Shown: positions 41,491-52,346 of the stretch, piece by piece | Layout: each line of letters opens with the position of its first letter | Position numbering within the stretch: position 1 is the stretch's first letter | Origin: Aristolochia californica | Taxonomy: Eukaryota; Streptophyta; Magnoliopsida; Piperales; Aristolochiaceae | NCBI GenBank assembly: GCA_029961685.1 | Contig: JARWKL010000016.1 | Span: forward strand, 377,001 to 441,000 | DNA: 64,000 nt | Direction: 5' to 3' | Program-made: the position numbers and the translations under genes | Notes under the pieces: generated by a model | What the model saw: only the letters and a program-made list of their open reading frames with translations | The model's database searches: none | Told to the model about the DNA's origin: nothing

Positions 41491-42167
41491 TATTTTTTAG
41501 TTTATTTTTTTGTTTTATTTATTAAAATTTTGTTTTATAATTACAACCTCTGAAGAAGATTGTGGAGATAATGCTACCAGTTACTTGATTTTTCATGTTT
41601 TTCTCATATTGGTAATTTTAATATTTTTAACTGCATTTAGTAATTTGTAGTCGAAGAGTATTTTTTTATCAGACAAAATAAGTTTTATTCTTTTGTTTTT
41701 GTCATAGGTGGAGATTTTTCTCATGCGAAGGGGACTTCATTTATTGTTTCTATAGTACGAAAAGAAAGAGCTAGAGTTTATAAATTTATACTGGATGTAT
41801 AGTTTTTATTTAGGTGATTGTAAATTGATATTGATATTTCAAGGAAGTTTTTGTGTTTGATTATTGAATAATGTTTATGCATAATTATGCAACTTTTACA
41901 AATAATTTTATGCAAAGTGTATAGATAATTTTATATACTATTTATTTGACATGTATTTTATGCAAAGTTTTAAATATAGGTGGAAGCTCGAACTAGGCTC
42001 GAGCTCGAACTTGGTTAAAATTATTGGGCTCGATCTCGATTACAATTTTAGGCTCGAGGCTAGGCTCGGATTGAGCTCGTGTTCGAAATATTTAACTGAA
42101 GTCCGGCTCAAACTCGAACATAGGCAGGTTCGAGCTCGACTCGATTCGATGCTACCCCTAGGTTTAA

Positions 42168-44284
42168 TGATTAGGTCATTGGCATTATTTTTGGCAATTT
42201 GTGACTTGAATTTGATCTCATCTCATAAGTCTCAAAATTCGAGTCAACTCGATCAAGACATTTTGTCACAACCTAGTCAAATATTATATCTTGTAAATAG
42301 AAACAAGACATGGTTTGATCAATTCTTGGTAAGTCTTTGCATGATATAGTGCTTAATCAACAAGGTGCTTCTAACCTATATAGTCTATGACAATGTTGAT
42401 CTCAAGATCCTCATTCAATATGTTTTTGATGATAACAAAAAACTTTAAACTATTCATGTGCCTGGAAAGAATTTGAAATAGATATTTTGAACTATGAAAA
42501 GTTTGCCACATTTTATGTTTAAAGAAATTTCATACTTGAATAAAAATAAAAAAAGGCACTAGATATAGGTCGGTCTGAGTAAGTTCCAACATCAGAAGCC
42601 TACTAGCAAAAGGCATTCGTTTTGCTAGTGCCTTTGGACCAACCACATGCAAATTCCCTTAATTGAAACCAATCAATAAAGGGAATTTCCCCTGCATCCT
42701 CCAAGGTGTCTAAGCATTAATCAAACTCTTGTGAGTGGCAATCAACTTAAAAGGAGAAACTTTAAAAAAGTTGTCATTTTCTTTGTCTTGTTGTATTTCA
42801 GGCCACTCCTCTTTATGGATTGACCACTTTTTGTCTTTATAAATTTTATGTCAAATTTAAAATGAATGACTTAAATTTAACCTTTAAATTTATTTTTATT
42901 TATTTATCCCTTACATTCTTAGAACATATTTATTCTATATTTTTTTTATTTTAATCAAATTTAAAAAATAAAATTTTAACCAAGATTGATTAGACTTGAG
43001 TCGAGCCTTTTTTTCCCCGCATTATATAAAAGCTTCAAAAGGGTTGCAACTTTTCATCAAATGTGGTGTTTGTTCGGGTCGACTTTTGAAAGTTATTTTC
43101 AAAAAAATTATTTTAATCTTTATAAAAAACTTAGTTTCTTTAGTTTTTGTTTGTTCCCTATTAATGAAAAGATTAAAAATAAATAAAAATACAAAAAAAA
43201 TATGATTATATTAGACTTTTATAAAAAAAAAAAAAAAAAAAAGCTTCCAAGAGTCAAACTCAAAAAGGCCCTTAATCAATACTCCTCATGTTAGTAAGAT
43301 AAGGGCTAAGCCTAGCAACAACCATTTAAAAGGCATACTCTTTTGGTTAAAATTTTTCATAAATCTAACATTTAAGATGGAACCCTGTCACCTTTGAACA
43401 AGACAACTGCTCTCTTATTCTTTCAAGTATTTGAAGATTTATTACACAAATCCCCTAAGACTTATTTAATGAGGTGTAACAAAAGCTTGATTTGCCTGAG
43501 CTAGACAGTCGTCATAGAGATTATCATGTGAAAGCTTAGGGTAACAATTGGAGATTGAAGCATGTAAGTAGAGTAGCCCTAATTGCCTATGCTCTTTATA
43601 GAGTTAATGCAAGCTTAATCATGTCAATGGAGGAACTCAACTCTCACTCACTTCCCACCCCTTTAACACTAAAATACATTAATTACTCCCAAAGTGGAGC
43701 TCATGGCACTATCTATGGCCAATACATGTGGTGGCTCGTCCTCACCATCTCCTCCCTTTCAACCAAATAATCATTCTCACCATGAAAAACAGGTAAGCAA
43801 ACACCCATCACAGTGGAAAGCTAATTTTGAACAGTAGAGAAGAGCTTCTTCCCATATCCCTGAAATCCATGGCTCCTTGGTGTGGGATCCACAAGACAGA
43901 ATCCCACAACCTTTTCAATTCAATATTCAAGAATCCACTTTGGTGAAAAAGATAACGCAGTGGCAAATCATAGCCTTGCACTTCCTTCTTTGCATCAACT
44001 TCGTGAAATAAAGAGAGAAAGAAAAGGCCCCCTGGTGCGGGTCTTTTGAACGTAGATGCTGTGCGTTACTATAAAGCAGTTAAAGCCAAATTCTAGCAAA
44101 TCCATTCCAGTGGAAGAAAAGGAGACAAAAAAATCCAGGAAAGAGCTAGCATCTTAGCACCACTTCAAGATAAAGAGAAGAAAACCCAAGAGAAACAAAT
44201 ACACGAGATGTTAAACATAATTAAGAGTGATCACTGATACTGTTCGGATTTCATAACTCAGTTTTTTGTTGTAACTAAGATTGA
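42168..44284. other. gene-poor DNA between hAT copy 2 and CEPR1-like gene
   Basis: Unrecognised, largely AT-rich. It contains a strong small hairpin (42602-42629). The 43555-43770 open stretch (+) has no domain. The last part toward 44284 should hold the 3' untranslated region of the minus-strand receptor kinase. Confidence 0.5.
42555..42632. repeat. hairpin with alternative pairing
   Basis: ACTAGCAAAA (42602-42611) and TTTTGCTAGT (42620-42629) are a perfect 10-bp stem with an 8-base loop. The same right arm can also pair as CTAGTGCC (42625-42632) with GGCACTAG at 42555-42562. Confidence 0.65.
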
Positions 44285-47261
44285 TTATTTGGTCTCGCCG
44301 GTCGACTTTGCGGCGTCGAGTCGACAGGGGTCTGCTTCGATGAGCAGCTGAACGACCTCCTTCATGGTGGGGCGGTGGGAGGGAGTGTTACAGGTGCACC
44401 GGATGGCAATTCGCAGAACTTGGATGATCTCATCCTTGAGCTGCCCTACTAATCGCTTATCAGGAACGTCTGCTGCACCTTCCTTGTTTGCAACTTTCTG
44501 TGAGACCCAAAAGATGATATTCTTATTCTCTCCAAATTCTGATTCAATGGGCTTCCTCCCTGTTATCAACTCCATCAGTACCACGCCGAAGCTGTATACA
44601 TCACACTTTACTGTTGCCTTCGACGAATATGCGTATTCTAATACATGCAACCATGAATAATGATTCAGACGAGAAATTCTGAAAAACTAGAGTCTGAACT
44701 AGACCCAGATTGGAATTAATGAGAAGAGAATTCATGCTTAGAAAAAAAAAAAAAAAAACTGATTAATTACCTGGTGCTAGATATCCATAGGTTCCAGCAA
44801 TAACTGTCGTTGTGGAGTCCTTTCCTCCTCTTGCTTGCAACACTTTGGCTACTCCAAAATCTGCAACCTTGGGCTGAAACTCTGCATTAAGTAGTATGTT
44901 TGTGGACTTGATATCTCTGTGAATTATGGGAGGGAGAAGGTCATGGTGAAGATAAGCCAGTCCTTGTGCTACCCCAAGAGCAATTCTATGCCTGGTTGGC
45001 CAATCGAGAACTCCCTTGCTTCTGTGTAGAGCATCCCACAAATTCCCATTGGGCATGTATTCATAAACCAAGAGATTTGAGTTCGAATTTGAGAAGCAAC
45101 AGTAGAGTTTAACTATGTTTTTGTGCCTGATATTCCCCAAAGTCTCGACCTCTGCCTTCAGTTCTCTGTCGGGGAACAACTGATCCGAGAATGGATCCTT
45201 TGTCTTCTTTGTCCACAGCTTCTTCACTGCAACTACTTGCCCACTTCCAAGTTCGATCTTGTAAACCGTACCTGATCCTCCACGACCCACGATGTTCTTG
45301 TCAATCAGTGCGTCCACTATCTCTCTCTGGTCGAAGGTGAGTTTATGGAAGCTTCTAACGTCATAAGAGAAAGACGACCATGAGGTTAATCCTTCTTGAT
45401 CAATGACTTGCTTTTCTCGTCTAAACCATCGTTTGAAGAAGATAAGAAGCCCAAGAACGACGACGGAAATGGATATGGCAACCAACCAGATGTGGTTCAA
45501 TCTCTTCCCTTTGTTGGGTTTTGGACAAATAGGAATGTTTTGTTTTGACGAGTTGAGGCGGTTCGGAACACAGAGTCCAGGATTACCGGAAAAGCTATCT
45601 ATCAGACCTTCATTGAGAAGACGGATGGGGACGGGGCCAGAGAGCTGATTATTGGAGAAAATTAGTGAATTGGGTAGGAGGTCACTGAGGCTCTCGGGGA
45701 TCACGCCAGTGAGGTTATTGTTTGAGAGGTTAAGGACGTTCAGCGATTTCAAGGAAGAGAGTGATTCAGGAATGGAGGAAACCAACTTGTTTCCCTGCAA
45801 GTAGAGTAAGTTGAGCTTCCTCAATCGACCGATTTCGGAAGGGATAGGACCAGAGAAGAAGTTGTTACTGAGCTCAATTTTTATCAAATTGGTCGCCCTT
45901 GCGATTTCGGGGGGCAAAGAACCTGACAGCATGTTGTTTTTAAGGATGAGCGTAGATAAGTTCCTGGCATTTCCGATCGTTTTCGACAGAGAACCCACGA
46001 AACTATTGTAACCCAAATCAATAATGTAAACATGGGGAAGACCCAGTATTCCTTCCGGGATGTACCCACTGAGGCGGTTGGAGCTCACTCGGAAACGAAG
46101 CAGAGGTACACACTTCGAGTATTCCTCTGGTATTCCACCAGAGAAATGATTATCCAGCACAAGAAAATACAGCAAATTCCCGCCTCTGCAAACGTCCGGA
46201 GGCAGTTGTCCCCGGAGGCGATTTTCTGACACATCTAACACGATCAACTTGGAAAATTTTCCGAGATTAGGCGGCAACTCACCTGTTAGAGAATTCTCGT
46301 ACAGAGATAACGTAGTCAACGTCGTCGAGTTCCCGATCACTTGTGGAATTCCTCCGGTGAGACTGTTATTGTACAGCTGAAGGACTCTGAGTTTGGGAAG
46401 CCTGCATATACCCTCCGGTATCATCCCCGTCAGTCTATTGACTGAAGCATCTATATCCGTCAGCCGCGACAGGTTCGCGAGCTCCTCCGGCAAAGTTCCC
46501 GAGAGCTGGTTGTAGTAAAGTTCCAGGAGCCTTAAGTTCTTGAGTTGCCCGATCTCTCGAGGAATGGAGCCCACTAGATAATTCCCACTGAGTTCAAGAT
46601 CATACAGCGAAGTCAGGTTCCCGATGAAATCCGGAATCGTCCCATACAGCGAGCACGTCATTAGTATCATGCTTTTGAGTTTCTGCAGCTTAGTAATCTC
46701 CTTCGGAAGCTTCCACATGGAGAAGTCAGGATTCTCGTTGAAGTCAACCACTTCGAGGCTAGTGAGATTGGTGAAAGACACCGGAAAGTGGCCGGAGAGA
46801 ATATTAAACGAGAGGTTGATGACTTTGAGCGACTCCAAGGGGGACAAGTCCGGGACGCTTCCGGTGAGATTAGTATAGCCGAGATCAAGTATTTCCAACA
46901 GAGAGCAGTTAGTGACGCCCAGGGGGAAGCCTCCACGGAGTAAATTGTGGCCGAGTTGGAGAATTCTTAATCGGGAAAGATGTGAGCAAATATTGGGAGG
47001 CAGGCTACCCACGAGCGACCAACCAAAGAGGTCAAGCTTGGTAACGTAACCGAAATCATCGCAGGCAACGCCGGAGTAGTTGCAGTAAGGAACAGTAGGA
47101 TCGACGTCCCACCGTGATAACGAGTCGCCAGAGAAAGTCTGTTTCATCAGTGTGAAGAATTGGGACTCATCCGGGTAAGTAGCTTCCAGCGAGGGGGAGA
47201 AGTTGAGGAATGAGAGACAAAAGACGACGAAGAGAAGGACGGAACAAGGTTGGGGAGCCAT
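44285..47261 (-). CDS. CEPR1: LRR receptor-like kinase, CEPR1/XIP1-like
   Basis: A plasma-membrane LRR-XI receptor kinase. In Arabidopsis, CEPR1 (XIP1) is the main receptor for CEP peptides, which signal nitrogen status from root to shoot, and it also affects vascular development. Exons are 47261-44771 and 44637-44285, giving 947 residues. The start gives a signal peptide (MAPQPCSVLLFVVFCLSFLN). Next come the cap pair CNYSGVAC, LRRs to about residue 560 with CEPR1-like blocks (NFNENP-like DFNENPDFSMW, LELYYNQLSG, LRVLQLYNNSLTG, DVSENRL, RLRKLNLLYLQGN), the pair LCVPN...ICP and a membrane span at ~591-610. In the kinase, the Gly loop GRGGSG is at 659-664, Lys at 680, HRD at 781-783 and DFG at 801-803. 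The intron splits the APE Glu codon. The frame is open further upstream, but there it runs through a (GA)n leader. Orthology is by memory of Arabidopsis At5g49660 and by its XK2/AAP neighbours. Confidence 0.94.
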
Positions 47262-47264
47262 TTC

Positions 47265-47268
<4 letters not shown>

Positions 47269-47298
<30 letters not shown>
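47269..47298. repeat. (GA)n microsatellite in CEPR1-like leader
   Basis: About 14 GA units lie within 10-40 bp upstream of the start codon and read as CT repeats on the transcribed strand. Confidence 0.9.
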
Positions 47299-47301
<3 letters not shown>

Positions 47302-47744
47302 AAGTAGAAGAGTGGTTTGGTTGGAGTTGCAGAGAAGGAAGTGAGCAAGAGAAGGACGATATAAATGGGAGAAAACAGAGAAGGAATCGGTGCTCGTTAA
47401 AGAGTCGAAGCACTTGGGAAAAGTAGCCTTTTACGTCTAAGTGGGCCCATCTCTCTCTCTCTTCGTCCATCAAGTGATCTCCTCAGGAGGCCAGGGAAGG
47501 CGGTGAAGCCGATGGGCCCACAAGGAGGGCCCAGTAGAGGAGAATCTGAATCGGATAGGCGAAATAGAGGGAAAGAACGAGTGGCCAGTCCTTGTAGTGT
47601 AAAAGCAAAAGGAGGCAGATGCCTTCCACAAATAAGAGAGATTCTAAGTGCATTCCATTAGTTTAATTAATTAAAGAAAAACAGGATTAGACTGTTAATG
47701 ATGCTAATCAAGGTGGAGATGTTGTCACCGGGGATAAACCACTG

Positions 47745-48010
47745 ATCTCTAAACCCAACGTGGGACGCGTGTCAGTCAAAAGTAAAACACATCTCTAAAA
47801 GCCAACGTAGAACACGTGTCAGTCAAAATCAAAGATTCAAAGAGTCAATGTGGGACCCATCACGGCCATGGATCTTTAATAATAAAGAGTTTTTATCTGT
47901 CCACGTGTCATTCAAATGTACTAGTTTAATACCTTGGTCAGCCTTAAACAGGTGTTTAAGTAGACTGCTCACACGTGTACGAGTAAATACTCACTTTCCC
48001 CACGTCATCT
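47745..48010. promoter_or_regulatory. cluster of ACGT-core (ABRE/G-box-like) motifs
   Basis: About 0.5-0.75 kb upstream of the CEPR1-like start, a ~46-bp unit beginning ATCTCTAAA is tandemly repeated (47745 and 47791). Four ACGTGT or ACGTCA motifs follow within 200 bp: AACACGTGTC near 47812, CCACGTGTC near 47901, CACACGTGTAC near 47970 and CCACGTCATC near 48000. These are the cores bound by bZIP/ABF factors. Function is inferred from motif density only. Confidence 0.4.
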
Positions 48011-48046
48011 GGTTCCTAGCAATCTCTCAATATATTAAATTTTTAT

Positions 48047-48190
48047 GAGAATACCGGTTTGAAACAACTTATTTATGAAAATAACGAAGATCTTAAATTA
48101 TTTACAAAACTACCAAACTTTAACCGGTCTACTGTATATGTGGACAGTCAAAGGCGACACATAAGCTTTGACTGCTTACATGTCACCACG
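48047..48190. repeat. MULE left terminal inverted repeat
   Basis: Inverted match to 51562-51707. The extreme left end appears ~10 bp shorter than the right end. Confidence 0.8.
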
Positions 48191-48339
48191 TCGTCATCAA
48201 AACGAAAACACAAAGATTGACATGTCATCAATATCGACACGTCATCTGCCACATAACTTACCACATCATTTTATATTACTTTCTTTTTGCCATATCATCA
48301 AGGGCCATGTAAGCACCCGCCACGTCAGCCCCCATATGT

Positions 48340-48745
48340 TTTTCTTTCTAATCTCTTCCGCGATCTGTGTCCTCGTCTCTCGTCTTTGTTGCTCTCCTCT
48401 CGTCGCTCCCCTGCTGCCGCTGCTCTGCCTCGGCCTTGCCCTTGACACCCCCCTCTCAACCACTCTCTCTTTGCCTCAACCCAGACTCTCATTCTTCTTC
48501 TCCGTTCCCCTTTGTTCATCCTCTTGCCGCCCCTTTCTCAAAACCAAAAACTTATCATTTCATCTCTTCGTCGCCCCCTCTCTCAAAACCGAAAACTATC
48601 ATTTCATCTCTTCGTTGCCCCCTCTCAAAACCGAACCCTATAATTTCCTCTCTGCGCCACTCTCTTAATACCCTATTATTTCACTCTCTCGCTGTCCCTT
48701 CTCTCAAAACTGAAGCCCTACTCACCCTCCAAACCCCAATTTGAA
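48340..48745 (+). other. C-rich internal segment of the MULE, possible captured sequence
   Basis: This GC-richer, pyrimidine-rich block stands out from the AT-rich element. Two plus frames stay open (48168-48668, 48367-48744) and contain four diverging copies of a unit like CTCTCAAAACCGAAAACTAT followed by TCATTTCATCTCTTCG. It ends at AATTTGAATTTCAG, then the sequence becomes AT-rich. It could be a captured gene leader or a MULE-internal repeat. No domain was recognised. Confidence 0.35.
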
Positions 48746-49108
48746 TTTCAGAAGCCGATTTAGCAGGGTGATTTTTAGGGTGTTTGTTAATTGAATCTAA
48801 TTATTGTGTTTAATTATAATGTTGATTTGAATTTAGGTGTTTAATTACTGTATTTTTTTGTGATTTACTGTTTAATTTTTTATTTTATATTAATGAAATT
48901 TCTGTCAATTGCAGATAAATTAAAATTATTGTAAAGTTTAATTTTAGTTTATAGATTTTCTGTATAATTTGTTGTATTTTCTAAAGTTGCTAGTTTAATT
49001 TTAGTTAATTTCGTTTAATTTTCTGATTTATGAAGTTGCATTTTACTCTATTGAGATAAGATTTGCAGGATTTTTAGTTGCTAGTTGTTGTTAAATAAAT
49101 TTGAAGTG

Positions 49109-49735
49109 TCATGGAATGATCATTCCATGTGGTGAGGAGCTTTGGGTATTATAAATATCCACCACATGGGTTTTTTTTATTTTGTTTTTGTTTTATTATG
49201 TTTGCCCTAGTTACTAGGATGGGTACAAATTCTGATTAATAGTAGGTTGGGTATGGAAAGTGGGTTGTCTATGTTTTATTGAGTTTCCATGTGTCCCTAG
49301 GGATGGGTAGAAAATCTGATTAAGAGTAGGCTGGGTCTAATTCAAACTAGGCTGAGTTGCCTGCATGGGCGTCCATTAGCCATAGAAGCCCGACCCCCAT
49401 CACTGACGAGGTACGGTTCGTAGTGACTCGGAAGTCATATGGGGCTCTACCAGGGATGTTCGGTGAATTTGGACTTAAGGTGTGTTTTTGCATTGTTAGG
49501 ACTGGTCATCTGTTATAGAATTAGGTCGATTAATTTTTAAATGTTGTAGAATGTCGTTGAATAATTTTGAAGTGTTATGGAATGATTTTGTCATGCGGTG
49601 AGGAGATTCGGGTGTTATACATAACCACCACATGGTATTTTTTTTTGTCTATATTTGATTGAGTTTCCATGTGTCCCTAGGGATGGGTAGAGAATCTGAT
49701 TAAGAGTAGGTTGGGTCCAGTTCAAACTAGGTTGA
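49109..49735. repeat. direct duplication inside the MULE
   Basis: Segments around 49109-49350 and 49572-49735 share TGGTGAGGAG-type, ACCACATGG, GAGTTTCCATGTGTCCCTAG and GATTAAGAGTAGG blocks in the same order, with the first copy longer. Confidence 0.75.
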
Positions 49736-49749
49736 GTTTAAGGTTTAGG

Positions 49750-49878
49750 GTGGAATGAGAATTTTAATATTCTTTGATATTTTGATGTAAAATTATTTAT
49801 TAATATAATCAGACAAAAGAGTGGAATGAGAATTTTAATATTCTTTGATATTTTGATGTAAAATTATTTATTAATATA
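49750..49878. repeat. two perfect 58-bp direct repeats
   Basis: The sequence from GTGGAATGAGAATTTTAATA to TTATTAATATA at 49750-49807 is repeated without change at 49821-49878, with 13 bp between. The identity implies a recent duplication. Confidence 0.9.
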
Positions 49879-50479
49879 CGATTTTCCATTGATCATATTT
49901 AGAGCTTTCAAATTAAGAAAAAAAGATTGAAAACTGTGTACAGATCGGTAATGGGTGGATAGACTCGGAGACAGACCAGAATGGCTTTGTAGATTATACA
50001 CGGAGTCATGCAATGATATCAAATGAGAGTTACAGGGAGATTTTAATTTTTCTCTTATTGATGAAACTACTTGGCAGAAGGATGACTCTGATGACGAGGA
50101 AAAGGAGCATTATGGTGATGAATGAGCTAGGTGTACCTTTGGCTGTTGAGCTTGAGATAACCTTTAAACTTGTTGAATGCATAATTTTATCTTGCTAAAT
50201 AAATTTTATGTTGGGTTTGCTTTACAGCTTGAGTCTATTTGGTTCGTCTTCTATGAAGGTTGTTAGAAAAATTGGGTGTGCTATTATAACTTGTTCAAGA
50301 AATGTAATTTCAATCTTTTGAAGCTATATCAAATATGTTGGGATGCCATGGCTCCCATTAACGATCTCTTTGACGTCATTGTATAACATTTACTTTCATT
50401 TGTACCTTGACCAAAATTTAATATTTTTTGGTTCAATGTTTCAATCATATTTTTAAATATTCATATTTTTTTAGTTAAT

Positions 50480-51440
50480 AAATATTTTAAATTAATAATC
50501 AAAGGTGTTGTAAGATTTTTAATTAACTAATGTATTTTTTAATAATTTATTATTTAGAAAATAAGGTCATAAAAAGTATACAAATTAATTTTATTTTTAA
50601 ACTCTAAAATATTTTTTTTTATTTTTTTATTTTTAAATATTTTAAATCCATAGTAATAAGAGTTAGATTTTTTCTATTTATAAATATTTTAAATTTCTAA
50701 ATATTATTATTTTTTAAATAAGGTGATAAAAGTATACAAATAAATTGTATTTTTAAACTCTAAAATATTTTTTTGTATATTTTTTTAGTTTATAAATATT
50801 TTAAATCGATAATATATGGGTAAAACTTAAGAGTAAGATTTTTTAAATTTATAAATTTTTTAAATCCATAATAAATGATTAAGAGCTAGATTTTTTCTAT
50901 TTATAAATATTTTTAAATTTCTAAATATTATTATTATTTATATAAGGTGATAAAAGTATACAAATAAAATGTATTTTTAAACTCTAAAAATTTTTTTGTA
51001 TATTTTTTTAGTTTATAAATATTTTAAATCCATAATAAATGGGTAAGAGCTAGATTTTTTCTATTTATAAATATTTAAATTTGTAAATATTATTATTTTT
51101 TAAATAAGGTGATAAAAAGTATACAAATAAATTGTATTTTTAAACTCTAAAATAACTTTTTGTATATTTTTAAAATTTATAAATATTTTAAATCTATAAT
51201 ATGTGGATAAACTTAAGAGTAAGATTTTTTTTTTATAAATATTTTAAATCTAATATTTTACTTATTTTGTTTTATTTTTTAAAATATAAAGTAATAAAAA
51301 GTATAACGATAATTTTTTAAAATTAATAAATATTTTAATTGATATTAAATGGTGTTAAATAAGTAAGAGTTATTTTTTTAATTGTTTATTAAAATTTTAA
51401 TAATTTTTTATCTTAGATATAAGGTAATAAAAAGTGTATT
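50480..51440. repeat. degenerate AT-rich tandem array in the MULE
   Basis: The anchor AAGGT(G/A/C)ATAAAA(A)GTATA recurs near 50563, 50721, 50945, 51107, 51287 and 51421. It is followed each time by TTTTTAAACTCTAAAAT-like and TATTTATAAATATTTTAAAT-like segments. Spacing varies from about 134 to 224 bp. Confidence 0.75.
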
Positions 51441-51561
51441 TTACTTTTTTTTACATTTATTCAAAATTTTGTCATGTAATGACATGGCAGATGACATGTC
51501 AATAATAATGACGTGGCAACCTCTTTGTTCATCTACAGTACCGTTCTGATGACGGGGCGAT

Positions 51562-51707
51562 GCGTAAGCATTCAAAGCTTACATGTCACCTTTGACTGTC
51601 TACATATATAGTGGACCGGTCAAAGTTCGGTAGTTTTGTAAATAATTTGAGGTCTTCATTATTTTCATAAGTAAGTTGTTTCAAACCCGTATTTTGGTAA
51701 AATTCCT
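51562..51707. repeat. MULE right terminal inverted repeat
   Basis: Reverse complement of 48047-48190 with scattered substitutions. Contains TTTGACTGTCTACATATATA and GTAGTTTTGTAAATAATTTG. Confidence 0.8.
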
Positions 51708-51979
51708 AATTTTTATTTGAGGGATTAGTAGAGGCCCTTTTTTGTGTCTTTAATATGAAAGTCAAGATCCAAAAAAAGATGGGCCAAGTACCCGAATGAC
51801 AACTTATTAAATAGAGGCCCACTGAATTTCAAAGCCAATTATTCCCCTCTCTCTTCCGATCAGGGAGCGGCCCATTTCCCTCCACAAATTGTAGTGAAGC
51901 GACTGGTGACAAATAATTGAATTTGGATATTGATATTATTACACTAGGCTATTAAGTGTTAAATGTCGTTGATTTTCAA

Positions 51980-52346
51980 GACTCCATGGATTTAGCTCAT
52001 AGAGGAAAAAAAAAGGTACTCATTGGAAGAAAATAGGAGGAAGAAGAGATTGTGAACTTATGTCCTAACCCACCCCCCTGAAGCACAATTTATAATGAAA
52101 CTACAATATTATAATTATGCCCCTAGAACTTTGACTAATTACATTAATGTTATCTCTATTATATGATTTTTTATTTACCATTCTACCATCACTATACGGG
52201 TCTTCTCCTTGTTTTGTGGGCCTTGAACCCATCTTCTACATCTTTTGGATGTGGGGGTCTTCTATGGTCTTAAGGGGTTGAACCCATCTTCTAACACACT
52301 TGGATGTGTGGGCCTTCCTTGGTTGTGTGGGTTTGGGCCCATATTC
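51980..52346 (-). repeat. 3' LTR of the minus-strand copia element
   Basis: It starts (minus strand) with TGTTGGAATATGGG at 52346 after the polypurine tract. The far boundary near 51980 is approximate. Confidence 0.6.

Larger units (their letters stand above)
37003..42159 (+). mobile_element. hAT transposon copy 2, full length, defective
   Basis: The left end AGGGGTGGCATCGAACCGAG and the inverted right end AGGGGTAGCATCGAATCGAG match at 18 of 20 positions. The element is bounded by a perfect 8-bp direct repeat AGGTTTAA (36995-37002 and 42160-42167), the target-site size of hAT elements. Length is 5157 bp. The order inside is subterminal palindrome, CT-rich leader, long non-coding part with an internal duplication, transposase pseudogene, then a ~670-bp 3' part ending in GAGCTCGA-rich subterminal sequence. 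Confidence 0.93.
48047..51707. mobile_element. Mutator-like element (MULE) with long terminal inverted repeats
   Basis: The left end (48047-48190) and the reverse complement of the right end (51562-51707) are closely similar for about 145 bp, sharing GGTTTGAAACAACTTA, ATTATTTACAAAACTACC and GACAGTCAAAGG-type blocks. Weaker similarity continues inward for another ~90 bp. A perfect 9-bp direct repeat AATTTTTAT flanks the element (48038-48046 and 51708-51716), the MULE target size. No transposase was found in 3.66 kb, so the element is non-autonomous. The flank is AT-rich, which tempers the weight of the 9-bp match. Confidence 0.78.

Noticed and set aside
48168..48668. 166-residue plus frame as a host gene
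   Set aside because: It lies inside the MULE and consists of Ser/Pro/Leu-rich low-complexity sequence made by repeated CT-rich units; reported only as possible cargo.
50013..50198. Frame near 49.93-50.13 kb with acidic Asp/Glu-rich reading as a captured exon
   Set aside because: Two neighbouring frames each look partly protein-like, but a frameshift and a stop separate them and no family is recognised.
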